From assembly GCF_015100395.1 (NCBI RefSeq), contig NZ_AP022847.1, forward strand, positions 1,304,501-1,368,500: a stretch of 64,000 nt of DNA. The letters run 5' to 3'. The notes below the pieces were generated by a model that was not told the DNA's origin, made no database searches, and was given only the letters and a program-made list of their open reading frames with translations. The stretch comes from Nitrosophilus alvini (GTDB lineage: Bacteria > Campylobacterota > Campylobacteria > Campylobacterales > Nitratiruptoraceae). How positions within the stretch are numbered: the first letter of the stretch is position 1; the number at the start of each line of letters is the position of its first letter. Both the position numbers and the translations under genes were made by a program. Below are positions 27,038-37,115 of the stretch, one piece after another.

Positions 27038-27072
27038 ATTATAAAATATAGAAAGTTCAGATTGTGTCTGGT
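27038..27072 (-). promoter_or_regulatory. Island motif site 3 with promoter for the AAA+ gene
   Basis: On the minus strand ACCAGACACAATCTGAAC (27072-27055) is followed after exactly 11 nt by a perfect TATAAT (27043-27038), 22 nt before the ATG at 27015. The first 12 bases match sites 1 and 2 exactly; the right part differs. Confidence 0.7.
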
Positions 27073-27089
27073 TTTGTCTTGAATTATAT

Positions 27090-27266
27090 TTATTGTTGAT
27101 GCAAGTAATTGTCGATATCCTCTATTGACAATATTTCATATCGGGCTTCATAATAACAATCTATGTTGCGATAACCTGTATGATTATAATTTGCTTGAAA
27201 GTTCAATTTAAAGAAGCTTACGCGGAAAGTGGATATTATGTGTGGCTTGACTTTATCACCTCTCTT
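27090..27266 (-). pseudogene. Possible gene remnant between McrC and the AAA+ gene
   Basis: A 58-codon frame without ATG or GTG start runs from after a TAA (27267-27269) to the TAA at 27090-27092. It reads as protein-like sequence, including NHTGYRNIDCYYEARYEI and ending SIEDIDNYLHQQ, with balanced composition rather than AT noise. There is no ribosome site. It is most simply the 3' end of a lost gene; family unknown. It could also be chance. Confidence 0.3.
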
Positions 27267-27289
27267 TTAAACATTTCATGCTTTTTTGC

Positions 27290-28480
27290 TTAATAAACCT
27301 TCAATTCATCTTCAACCAGATCAAAAAATATCGGTCTGACGGTAACCGCTCTTTTTTTATTATCTTCACGACTGTGGAATTCTGTTATATATCTGTTTGT
27401 ATCTACTTTTTCGATAAACGGATAAACCAGATAGACTTTTTTACAATTTTCATATTTACTTGCATAGGCAAACATCTGATATAGATCGTTTTGGGAAATA
27501 TCTTTTTCATCATTGATTATTTTCCATTTTGTATCTAACACTATTTTGCCATCATTTACAACTATATCTGGCTTTAACAAAAACTTTTCCGGCTTCTCGA
27601 AAAGATGATGTTTTTTATCTTGTAATTTTATGTTTTTACATCTTCTTTTTAAAAAATTTCCTACATAGCTTTCAAAAAGCAGATTCATATCGAACAGAAG
27701 TGCAAATGCCGACGAACCGCCCTTGAAAGGCGTAAAAGACTTGTTCAACAAAAACAGCTTTGACCAAAGAAGTGAATTTTGATAATAACTCATGCTTCTA
27801 TCATATTTTATTTTGGAAAATGCCGCTTTTATATTTTTTATCTCATTTATCCCATCGAAAACAAATAAAAACTCTCTGATTCTTTGTTGATTTTTTGAAC
27901 TTTTAGATAAAGAATAAAGTTTTTTAAGTGTGGTTTTGATGATTTTATTTTCGATTCTGTCCGGAAGATATTCATCATACTCAACAAAAAAGCGCTCTTT
28001 GTGTATAAAGTTTTTGGATATCTGCTCTTTTATTTTCAATTTTCCTTTTAAAAAGTTTTGATTTTCAACCCTGGTTATATAGTCGCTCTTTATTCCCTTT
28101 TTAACCAATATATCAAGTTCGTTTAGAAACATCTCTATAAAAATCTCAAGCAAAGGTAAGTTTTTTGTTTTTAGATTTGCTTTTTGGGAGTATTTGAATG
28201 GAGAGTTTTTTAACGTTTTTAACATTTTCAACAAAATCTTTTTTGATTTTTCAAAATCATCTTTATTTGAGATTTTTGGCAATATTTCCAAAACAAAACC
28301 ACTTTTTGTCTGGATAACACCTACAAAGTTTTGACTTTTTAAAACTCCTTTTCTTGAATAGCCTAAAAACAGATTTTCATTTTCTTGGGCAAATGCTTCA
28401 AGCTCTTTAAAAAACTTTTCACCCACTTTTTCTTTATCAATAGTCTCATACTCTATAACTTGATAAAATTTATTCTTCAT
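27290..28480 (-). CDS. mcrC: McrC-family subunit of an McrBC-type restriction system
   Basis: 396 residues. Typical McrC architecture: an N-terminal beta-rich region with LGYSRKGVL and GFVLEILPKI that contacts the McrB ring, a middle helical part, and a C-terminal PD-(D/E)xK nuclease with KPDIVVNDGKIVLDTKWKI and a downstream Gln (NDLYQMFAYA). It cuts DNA when driven by its AAA+ partner, classically at modified cytosines. It starts 8 nt after the stop of the McrB-like gene and lacks a good ribosome site of its own, so translation is coupled. Confidence 0.92.
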   Translation of the reverse strand: MKNKFYQVIEYETIDKEKVGEKFFKELEAFAQENENLFLGYSRKGVLKSQNFVGVIQTKSGFVLEILPKISNKDDFEKSKKILLKMLKTLKNSPFKYSQKANLKTKNLPLLEIFIEMFLNELDILVKKGIKSDYITRVENQNFLKGKLKIKEQISKNFIHKERFFVEYDEYLPDRIENKIIKTTLKKLYSLSKSSKNQQRIREFLFVFDGINEIKNIKAAFSKIKYDRSMSYYQNSLLWSKLFLLNKSFTPFKGGSSAFALLFDMNLLFESYVGNFLKRRCKNIKLQDKKHHLFEKPEKFLLKPDIVVNDGKIVLDTKWKIINDEKDISQNDLYQMFAYASKYENCKKVYLVYPFIEKVDTNRYITEFHSREDNKKRAVTVRPIFFDLVEDELKVY

Positions 28481-28488
28481 TCTTTTTC

Positions 28489-30393
28489 TTAATCGTAAAT
28501 TTTTATATAACTTTCCGGATTCTCAAAAGCATCATAATTTATCTCGTAAACTGTTTTTTCATCATTCAAATCATCGATATCTTCTGTCCCAAATAACTCT
28601 TTTACTCTATTATCTTTTTTCTTTATAAATTGATACTTCTCATTATCTGTTTGACTATCTGCCAAAACAATTCTTATCTTTGCCCAGTCATCATAAAAAT
28701 ACTCTGCAAGAAGCGGGATGATTTTGTTTTTAAATATATTTTTGAGATCGTCAAAATCTTTGACATTCATAAAATATGCGTGACCGATTGTGTGATCTCT
28801 ATCGTAAAGATATTCTATTCTTTGATTAATGCTTTCAAGCATAGATTTTATATTTATCCCATCTACTTCAAAATCCAATTTATTCGGATCCGGCATCATC
28901 TCTACAAACTCAAATCTTCTTCTAAGTGCAGTATCTAAAAGGGCAATGCTTCTATCCGCTGTATTCATTGTACCGATAATATACAGATTTTTGGGAACTC
29001 TGAAAGACTCTTTTGAATAAGGAAGAGTAACCGTCATTTCCTCTTCGGCTCCAAGTCTCTTATCCGGTTCGATAAGCGTTATAAGCTCCCCAAAGATTTT
29101 AGAGATATTCCCACGATTTATTTCGTCGATAATTAGTACATAATTTTTTAAATTTTCGTTATTTTCTACTTTAGCATCTCTTAATAGATACTCTAATAAC
29201 CCTTCATAATATGGCTGTAAACCTCCACTAATAATTTTTTCAGCACTTTCAATATCGTATATTTTTTTTAATGTATTTATTGATAGAGTATGCTGTTTGC
29301 TACCATTTTCTTTTTCAAATTTTATACTTTTATCGGTAATTTCGAAAATATAAAACTTTTTTCTTTTCATTTGAATCTCAATTTTTTCTTCATCCATTAA
29401 TTTATCAATAACTTTTTCTCTGAAAACATTTTCAAAATCTTTTTTTGTCCATTTATTTTCCGCATCTTCAAAATTCTTTTTTGCTTTATCACTTATTTTT
29501 TTGAAAATACCATCTTTTATTTCGTAACTAATATTTCCTTCACTATCAGTTTCGGCTTTTAACCCTTCAATAAACTCTTCATAACTATAACTTTGATGAA
29601 ATGTTACAAATTCTATTTGCCCACTGTCTTTATATTTTTGAAAATTCTCTTTTGCTTTTTCTCTCGAATCCGGCTTTTTGCCTTCGATAATCTCCACAGC
29701 TTTTTCAATAACGCTATAAGTTTTACCTGTTCCCGGAGGTCCATAAAGGATTTGGTTGAGAGGAACAAAGCGATTAACTATTTTTTTGTTCAAATTTTCT
29801 TTCTCTTTAATTGGATTATTATTTTCTTTTAGTGCTTCTAAATAAGCTTTTGCTTTTGTTTTTAAAGTTTTAAATAGATTTTTATCATTAGTATCATTAG
29901 AATCCAATTTTTTTTGAGCTTCTTCAAATTTTTTAAATTCTATTTTTTTATCTATTATTGCTTTTAAAATTTCATTAATTTTTTTATCTTTAAATTCAGG
30001 GATTTTTTGAATAATTTTGATACCTTTTTTTAAACCATTAAAGTATGTATCTCTTTTTTGTTTATTATTATAATTTTTCTCTAAAAAATCTTTAAATTTT
30101 TTATCTTCAAATAGATCAAAACCATTTTTTTCAATACACCATTGAGCACTCTTTTTGTGATCTCCGGTAGAGTTATATAAATTTGACTCTAAAATTTTGG
30201 GTAACTTATATTTAAGTGAATAAGCTATTCCTACTAAATATTTATGAGGAAATTCCTCTCCATTATAAATTAAAGAATAAGAAACACTTTCTCTATGCCA
30301 ATTATAATGTGGGGTATTTTTAATCTTTTTATATTCATTCATTGCTTTTATAATATCTTCTCTTGTAATATCTGAAAAATCTATATTTGGCAT
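28489..30393 (-). CDS. mcrB: McrB-family AAA+ motor of an McrBC-type restriction system
   Basis: 634 residues. The AAA+ domain has Walker A LYGPPGTGKTYSV (about 216-228), Walker B YVLIIDEINRGNISKIFGE, the McrB signature MNTADRSIALLDTALRRRF, and arginine fingers within it. The N-terminal ~100 residues (HYNWHRESVSYSLI, EFPHKYLVGIAYSL, KNGFDLF) resemble the ScoMcrA-type N-terminal DNA-recognition head rather than the E. coli McrB DUF3578 domain, so the recognised modification may differ from 5-methylcytosine. McrC follows 8 nt downstream. The upstream region holds duplicated -10 boxes (30453-30477) and a weak island motif (30517). Confidence 0.92.
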   Translation of the reverse strand: MPNIDFSDITREDIIKAMNEYKKIKNTPHYNWHRESVSYSLIYNGEEFPHKYLVGIAYSLKYKLPKILESNLYNSTGDHKKSAQWCIEKNGFDLFEDKKFKDFLEKNYNNKQKRDTYFNGLKKGIKIIQKIPEFKDKKINEILKAIIDKKIEFKKFEEAQKKLDSNDTNDKNLFKTLKTKAKAYLEALKENNNPIKEKENLNKKIVNRFVPLNQILYGPPGTGKTYSVIEKAVEIIEGKKPDSREKAKENFQKYKDSGQIEFVTFHQSYSYEEFIEGLKAETDSEGNISYEIKDGIFKKISDKAKKNFEDAENKWTKKDFENVFREKVIDKLMDEEKIEIQMKRKKFYIFEITDKSIKFEKENGSKQHTLSINTLKKIYDIESAEKIISGGLQPYYEGLLEYLLRDAKVENNENLKNYVLIIDEINRGNISKIFGELITLIEPDKRLGAEEEMTVTLPYSKESFRVPKNLYIIGTMNTADRSIALLDTALRRRFEFVEMMPDPNKLDFEVDGINIKSMLESINQRIEYLYDRDHTIGHAYFMNVKDFDDLKNIFKNKIIPLLAEYFYDDWAKIRIVLADSQTDNEKYQFIKKKDNRVKELFGTEDIDDLNDEKTVYEINYDAFENPESYIKIYD

Positions 30394-30438
30394 TTTTAAC
30401 CTTTTTAAAAAATTTTATAACGGCAACACCGCTCGCAA

Positions 30439-30477
30439 ACTTATTCATAACTATTATACTTATTCATAACTATTATA
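30439..30477 (-). repeat. Tandem duplication of a 19-bp promoter unit upstream of mcrB
   Basis: Two directly adjacent copies of a 19-bp unit (plus-strand ACTTATTCATAACTATTAT) at 30439-30457 and 30458-30476. Read on the minus strand each copy starts with TATAAT (30472-30477 and 30453-30458), so the -10 box of the mcrB promoter is duplicated. Confidence 0.75.
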
Positions 30478-30499
30478 ATAAATAGATTTTTTTTTCTAT

Positions 30500-30534
30500 A
30501 TTTTACATTTTTATTTAACAAAATCATGTCCGGT
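30500..30534 (-). promoter_or_regulatory. Weak island motif site near mcrB
   Basis: Minus-strand ACCGGACATGATTTTGTT (30534-30517) shares only 10 of 18 bases with site 1, but again a -10-like TAAAAT (30505-30500) follows after exactly 11 nt. The duplicated TATAAT boxes closer to mcrB are competing promoters, so this site is tentative. Confidence 0.35.
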
Positions 30535-30542
30535 TTCACTTA

Positions 30543-31009
30543 TCAATACAAAAACCCAAACAACCATAGGGGAATCTCATTTTTATAACCTATCTCTATA
30601 TCGTCTTTGACAACGAATGCGTTTTTTACATCTTTTATCTGTTTTAGAGTTTTGTTTTTTCCTCCTATTTCAAACGTAAAATCACCCACCAAAAAGTCTC
30701 CCTCTTTTGATAAGAAGATATTTTCATTCAAAAATGAGGGTCTATTTGAAAAAAAATTTATTATCCGATTGACAAAAAAGGTCTCTCTTTCATTCCCTTT
30801 TTTGATATATCCGGTTATCGCTCTCATCAGATTTGTATTGTTCAGATACATTTTATCCTACTTTTGAAGTTTCGAATATCCTCTTCCTTTATAATGCAGA
30901 TTTATTAGAATCTGTGCTTTTTCCAATAGATACAGATACTTCTTTTAAAATTTAAAGACACTCTTTCTATCAGTCTATGTTGTTCTTCAAAAAATTTTGC
31001 AAAGTCCAT
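30543..31009 (-). pseudogene. Decayed DUF4143-type AAA ATPase
   Basis: The frame ending at 30543 encodes the unmistakable C-terminus of DUF4143 ATPases (YLNNTNLM, RETFF, GDFLVGDFTFEIGGKNKT, final IPLWLFGFLY). Upstream in the same frame the homologous sequence continues (LYLLEKAQILINLHYKGRGY then SKLQK) but is broken by a TAG (30858-30860) two codons before the ATG at 30851. About 25 nt farther the frame shifts, and the start region ATG 31009 (MDFAKFFEEQHRLIERVSLN) matches a plausible N-terminus. The whole Walker A/B portion is missing, so the gene suffered a large internal deletion, a frameshift and a nonsense mutation. The 102-residue frame from 30851 is therefore not a real gene. Confidence 0.85.
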
Positions 31010-31132
31010 ATAACATACAATTAGATATTTTGTTAAATCTATATTACACTTTACATCATTGGTTATTAAATTAAAATTTTCGCTGCGCTAAGAATAACAA
31101 ACTCATAACTCTGATGGTATAAACCAGATGGT

Positions 31133-32455
31133 TTATTTCAAAATAAGCTTTTTCAACTCCTCTTTTGTAACTACCAAAAAATGCTCTTTTTTATTATGTT
31201 TTATGTAGCTTGTTTTTTTGATAAGTTCATTTAAAACCTTTTTCTTATCCACTTTTTCTTGATATTTACACTCAATAAAAGCGATATTTTTATCATCAAA
31301 TGCAACGATATCGATCTCTTCTTTATTATTCCACCATCTGCCAACTTTCATTGGTTTGAAATCCAGAAATTTTTCTGGATCGTCGATTATCTGCTCTTTT
31401 ATCACTTCCTCAAAAGCGAAAGAGACAAATCTATCGATAAAATTCAGCTCGATCTCTTGCATAACAGCTTCTATTTCGCCTATTTCAAGATAGCTATAAT
31501 TTTTATATACATAATAAAACCAAAAGTTCAGAAATTTATCTTTTATTCTATACCTTCCAAATTTGCTTTTTAAAGGATTTTTTTCGGTAACCGGCACCTC
31601 CTTTTCCAAAATATCAAGCTCAATAAGTTTATTTAGATATCTTGTCAAAAAAGAGGCGTTAACTCCAAGAGAAGAGGCGATATTTCCTATTTTCGTATCT
31701 CCTTTTGAGATGACCTCAAGTATGGAAAAATAGGTGGGTGTTTCGCTGATCTCTTGTTTTAGTAAAAAATAGCCTTCGCTATAGAGATAACTGTTTTTAT
31801 CCAAAATATTTTCTTTTAGGTTCTCTTCAAAGGATAGCTTCGGATCATATAAAAGCAGATATTTTGGAGTAGATCCAAAAGATGAGTAGGTTTTTAAAAG
31901 CGTATGGATATCTAAATTTGGTAAAAACTCATTGAGATATCTAAATTTAATCGGCTTGAGATGAATACTGTTTGTCCTTCTGCCATATAAAGGAGCATTA
32001 TAGTTTAAAACTTCACTGTGCATCATGGATATAACACTGCCGCAAAGAATGAGATGGATATTTGACTTTGAAAGAAACATATCCCACGCTTTTTGCAATG
32101 TAGAAGAGAATGTTTTATCGACTTTTGTTAGATTTTGAAACTCATCGATCGCTATTATCAGCTTTTCTTCTATTTTTGCTTTTGCAAGATACTCAAATGC
32201 ATTTTCAAAACTTTCAAATTTAAACTCTTTAGGAAGAGCAAAAAACCTTGTAATCTCTTTTGAGAAGAGTTCCAACTGAAGATTGAGATTTACTTCGGTC
32301 GCATAAAAATAGATATGAGGCTTATCTTTGATAAATTCTTCAATCAAAGCAGTTTTTCCAACTCTTCTTTTACTATAAATGACGCTAAAAGATGATCCTT
32401 TTTTTCGATATTCGCTATTGAGAGAGTTTAATTCATTCGTTCTGTTTATAAACAT
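31133..32455 (-). CDS. Archaeal-type AAA ATPase with C-terminal DUF234 nuclease-like domain
   Basis: 440 residues. It begins MFINRTNELNSLNSEY, with Walker A YSKRRVGKTALI (29-40), Walker B LIIAIDEFQNL, a winged-helix region around KIGNIASSLGVNASFLTRYL, and a DUF234 C-terminal part with EEIDIVAFDDKNIAFIECKY, an IDxxA...ECK arrangement of the PD-(D/E)xK fold. Family members are common in archaea and in bacterial islands; a nuclease-linked conflict role is suspected. Single gene; an inverted repeat (32470-32489) overlaps its probable leader and island motif site 4 lies ~180 nt upstream. Confidence 0.85.
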   Translation of the reverse strand: MFINRTNELNSLNSEYRKKGSSFSVIYSKRRVGKTALIEEFIKDKPHIYFYATEVNLNLQLELFSKEITRFFALPKEFKFESFENAFEYLAKAKIEEKLIIAIDEFQNLTKVDKTFSSTLQKAWDMFLSKSNIHLILCGSVISMMHSEVLNYNAPLYGRRTNSIHLKPIKFRYLNEFLPNLDIHTLLKTYSSFGSTPKYLLLYDPKLSFEENLKENILDKNSYLYSEGYFLLKQEISETPTYFSILEVISKGDTKIGNIASSLGVNASFLTRYLNKLIELDILEKEVPVTEKNPLKSKFGRYRIKDKFLNFWFYYVYKNYSYLEIGEIEAVMQEIELNFIDRFVSFAFEEVIKEQIIDDPEKFLDFKPMKVGRWWNNKEEIDIVAFDDKNIAFIECKYQEKVDKKKVLNELIKKTSYIKHNKKEHFLVVTKEELKKLILK

Positions 32456-32469
32456 TTATGAACCTTGTC

Positions 32470-32489
32470 ATTATGAATGATTTCATAAT
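32470..32489. promoter_or_regulatory. Inverted repeat in the leader of the DUF234 ATPase gene
   Basis: ATTATGAA-TGAT-TTCATAAT, a perfect 8-bp inverted repeat with a 4-nt spacer, 15 nt upstream of the ATG at 32455. It could be an operator or a weak mRNA hairpin; AT-rich chance is possible. Confidence 0.4.
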
Positions 32490-32617
32490 TATATAATACA
32501 TATTTTTTAAAATCAAATCAACTTTGTATCTTTTAAATAAACTTGCAAAAGTAAACATAAAGCCTTTGTAAAAGTGATAAATGGCTTTAGTTACCGTTTT
32601 TTTCAAAAATATAATTT

Positions 32618-32652
32618 ATTACAAAAAAGTGATGATACAAATTGTGTCTGCT
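32618..32652 (-). promoter_or_regulatory. Island motif site 4
   Basis: Minus-strand AGCAGACACAATTTGTAT (32652-32635) keeps the 10-base core CAGACACAAT and shares 14 of 18 bases with site 1. A -10-like TGTAAT (32623-32618) follows after exactly 11 nt. The next gene on this strand starts ~160 nt downstream (32455), giving a longer leader than at sites 1-3. Confidence 0.55.
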
Positions 32653-32768
32653 TGGATTTTGGAAAATCTCTGTAGTTCCGAATTAGATGTTTTTTTATTT
32701 ATTTGACACTTTGGATAACACTGACAAAAAAAGATTTCGCAGAAGTTCAGGAAGTAGTCATAAATACG

Positions 32769-32845
32769 TGGTAGCTGGGGACGGACTTGAACCGTCGACC
32801 TCCGGCTTATGAGACCAGCGCTCTCACCAGCTGAGCTACCCAGCC
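32769..32845 (-). tRNA. tRNA-Met (anticodon CAT)
   Basis: A 77-nt cloverleaf on the minus strand: acceptor GGCTGGG (from 32845) pairs with CCCAGCT (a G-U at the first pair), T arm ACGGTTCAAGTCCGT, loop CTCATAA with anticodon CAT at 32811-32809, CCA encoded at 32771-32769. The anticodon stem lacks the three G-C pairs of initiator tRNA, so it is elongator Met, or an Ile tRNA with modified CAT. Its 3' end faces the accessory island. Confidence 0.92.
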
Positions 32846-32859
32846 ATTAACGAGGTGAA

Positions 32860-32888
32860 ATTATACTTCAAAAAGGCTTGAATGTCAA
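32860..32888 (-). promoter_or_regulatory. Consensus promoter of tRNA-Met
   Basis: Minus-strand TTGACA (32888-32883) and TATAAT (32865-32860) with a 17-bp spacer, followed by TTTCACC. The stretch TATAATTTCACC is identical to that in the promoter of the four-tRNA array at 718-746. Confidence 0.92.
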
Positions 32889-32925
32889 CAAAATTTTTAG
32901 CAGAGCAGGAGATTTGCCTTGAACT

Positions 32926-34956
32926 TTAGAACATTTTCAGTATCTCTTTAAGTGGCTCCTGAAACTCTTTGGGAACTTTCTTTTCCAACTCTTTTTGAAG
33001 TTTTTTCTCTACCTCTTTTTTGAGTAAAGCTCTTGCATCCACACTCACTTTCGGTTTGTTTACATCTCCTTTTATTTTCACATATACAGGTTTGTCTTTT
33101 ATATCGATACGAAGTTTTGCATCAACCCTATTTTTTTTCATATCCAGAATAGCACCTTTTGAAGTGATATGGGTCAGGCGGCTTTGCATATCAAGATCGG
33201 AAATGATTATCTTGTCGTTTATTTTGCTTGTCACTCTTGTCTCTTTGTATATCTCTTTTGTTATATCAAACTTTGCCATCTGCTGCAGCAAAAAGGTCAT
33301 CTGATTTGGTAATATCCTGCCGTCAAGAAGTTTCGCATTCAGCACACCCTTTTTTGTTTTCAGGTTATATTCCAGGTCCGCATCCATAGTCGAATCAAAT
33401 ACTCTCGGATACATAAGCATATCTGTAAGAGCCGTTACTTTTATGCCTTTGAGTTTTTTCATGACCTCATCATTTACAAGTTTCATATCAACTGTTCCGC
33501 CAAGAGTATCGGAATGGGCATTGACTATCAAATCTTTCTCTTTTTTAATGTCTCCGATTATCGTCAATTTGCCTCTTAGGTGCTGTTTTGTTGCAAAATA
33601 GAGCTTATCCAGATCAGGAATATCTACTTTAAAATCACTGCCAAATTTCATACTGTTTAGATCAAACAGCGCTTTTTTCACTTCCATATTAGCTACTGAA
33701 GATGCAATCTTTAAAGTAGCATTTGCAATCGATTTCTCTATAACGGCTTTTTGTACGGCTTTGAAACTTATGTTTGCATTTGTCAGATTGAACTCGTTTT
33801 TCAAAACTTTAGGGTTTGTTATGCCGTTTTTTACAAAAAGTTCTATATTCCCTTCCAGTTTTTTCGGATCGAGATTTGTAAGCATCGCTTTTGCATCTAT
33901 GTCGGCTTTTGCATATTTTGGCCGATTCAGCATATATAACAGCTTTTCAAGTTTCGCGCCATTTATTGAAACTTTTGCAGATAATGGTTTGAACTCCTTC
34001 AAAACTGCGCTATATAATGTTTTGCTGTTTGCAACGTTGCTTGATCCAGTAATTTCGAGAAGTTTTCTATCACCTTTCGCATTGCCTTTCATATAGAAAG
34101 CTCCTCTTATATCGGCTCCCGTAACCGGTTTTAAAAGAGCAAGCTCTTTGATATCGACTATATACTCTATATCAATCCCTAAGTTTTTAGTATCAACATC
34201 CCCTTTGGCGTTAATTTTGGCAAGGTTCGATACAAATTTTGCATCGGTATTTACTATGTTTTTGTCAAGTTTTGCATCTGCATAGATTTTAAATTCTGTT
34301 TTGGGCAGAGTGATGTTGAAATCTTTTTTCATAAGAGCAGTATCTACCGTTCCTTTATCAACTTTTGCATGTATCTCTCCATCAAGATTTTCAGGGTCAA
34401 GATTTTCAAGTTTTACGGTAGCGTTAAGCTTGCCTTTCAAAAACGGAGGCAAAACTCCCATATAGAGCAGTTTAGCTATTTCGGCATTCTTAACAGCCGC
34501 TTCTACATTTGATGGCTGAAACTCTGAAAGTGTGACACTGTAAGAGGTGTCGCTGTCGGCAACGTCACTTTTTCCTTTTATGACCATCTTTTTTTCATTG
34601 CCTTTTACCGTACCTTCAGTAGAAAAAGGACCACGCAGTTTTGTCTTTATCAAAGGTTCAAGATTTTCAAGTTTTTTGATTTTTACATCATATACAGCAT
34701 CTATACTTTTATCCAAAATTGCATATGAGCCCTTTGCCTCTATATACGAGGAAGGTCCTAAAACAGCTTTTATCTCAAATTGCGAAGGAGTAAGAGAAAA
34801 GACTTCGAGTTTTATCTTTTGTGGAAGATTTTCGTTTATTTTCGACTCTATTACCGGTTTTAGCATACTGTTTCCTGCTCCGGTAAAGAGCAGACCATAT
34901 AGAGCAGCAATTATAAAAAAGATTATAACTACCATATAAACTAAGGTTTTTTTCAT
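32926..34956 (-). CDS. AsmA-like inner-membrane-anchored periplasmic protein
   Basis: 676 residues. One N-terminal membrane segment (about 4-25) precedes a long, charged, beta-strand-rich periplasmic part, as in the AsmA/bridge-like lipid-transfer group. It contains an internal duplication: the unit from SDVADSDTSYSVTLSEF (about 128) to KFVSNLAKINAKG is repeated from SSNVANSKTLYSAVLKEF (about 300) onward, with matching EKLLYM and NLDP motifs. The C-terminus is a lysine/glutamate helix. Function inferred as phospholipid traffic or envelope assembly. Single gene between tRNA-Met and groES, transcribed away from groES. Confidence 0.75.
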   Translation of the reverse strand: MKKTLVYMVVIIFFIIAALYGLLFTGAGNSMLKPVIESKINENLPQKIKLEVFSLTPSQFEIKAVLGPSSYIEAKGSYAILDKSIDAVYDVKIKKLENLEPLIKTKLRGPFSTEGTVKGNEKKMVIKGKSDVADSDTSYSVTLSEFQPSNVEAAVKNAEIAKLLYMGVLPPFLKGKLNATVKLENLDPENLDGEIHAKVDKGTVDTALMKKDFNITLPKTEFKIYADAKLDKNIVNTDAKFVSNLAKINAKGDVDTKNLGIDIEYIVDIKELALLKPVTGADIRGAFYMKGNAKGDRKLLEITGSSNVANSKTLYSAVLKEFKPLSAKVSINGAKLEKLLYMLNRPKYAKADIDAKAMLTNLDPKKLEGNIELFVKNGITNPKVLKNEFNLTNANISFKAVQKAVIEKSIANATLKIASSVANMEVKKALFDLNSMKFGSDFKVDIPDLDKLYFATKQHLRGKLTIIGDIKKEKDLIVNAHSDTLGGTVDMKLVNDEVMKKLKGIKVTALTDMLMYPRVFDSTMDADLEYNLKTKKGVLNAKLLDGRILPNQMTFLLQQMAKFDITKEIYKETRVTSKINDKIIISDLDMQSRLTHITSKGAILDMKKNRVDAKLRIDIKDKPVYVKIKGDVNKPKVSVDARALLKKEVEKKLQKELEKKVPKEFQEPLKEILKMF

Positions 34957-35128
34957 GATTTCACAGCCTTTGTATCATTCTTTTATCTAAACTTTTCGAT
35001 TATAACAGATATATCATCAATATAAATTTAATAAATATTTTAACAATAAATATCATATTTATTTAGTCATAAAGACTAAAGTTTTCTCTGTTTCTTCTTA
35101 ATTTTAAGTCATCTTTAAGAGTTTTTCC

Positions 35129-35164
35129 TATACAATTTTATCACTCAAAATTAGTGAGTGCTAA
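35129..35164 (+). promoter_or_regulatory. groESL promoter with CIRCE operator (HrcA site)
   Basis: TTATCACTC (35138-35146), a 9-nt spacer and GAGTGCTAA (35156-35164) form a CIRCE element with one mismatch to the TTAGCACTC left half. A -10-like TATACAAT (35129-35136) directly precedes it, so the repressor HrcA would sit over the start of transcription. It predicts heat-shock induction by HrcA titration. Confidence 0.93.
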
Positions 35165-35197
35165 TTTGGATAATAACTTTGATAAAAGGAGGATAAA

Positions 35198-37115
<1,918 letters not shown>

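Larger units (their letters stand above)
32456..32768. other. 313-bp gap between the DUF234 ATPase gene and tRNA-Met
   Basis: AT-rich, with no supported gene or remnant. It holds the inverted repeat at 32470-32489 and island motif site 4 at 32635-32652. The gap ends at the 3' side of tRNA-Met, where an island would be expected to integrate. Confidence 0.6.

Noticed and set aside
30543-30851. A 102-residue gene of its own
   Set aside because: The sequence is the C-terminus of DUF4143 ATPases and continues upstream through a TAG, so it is a pseudogene fragment.
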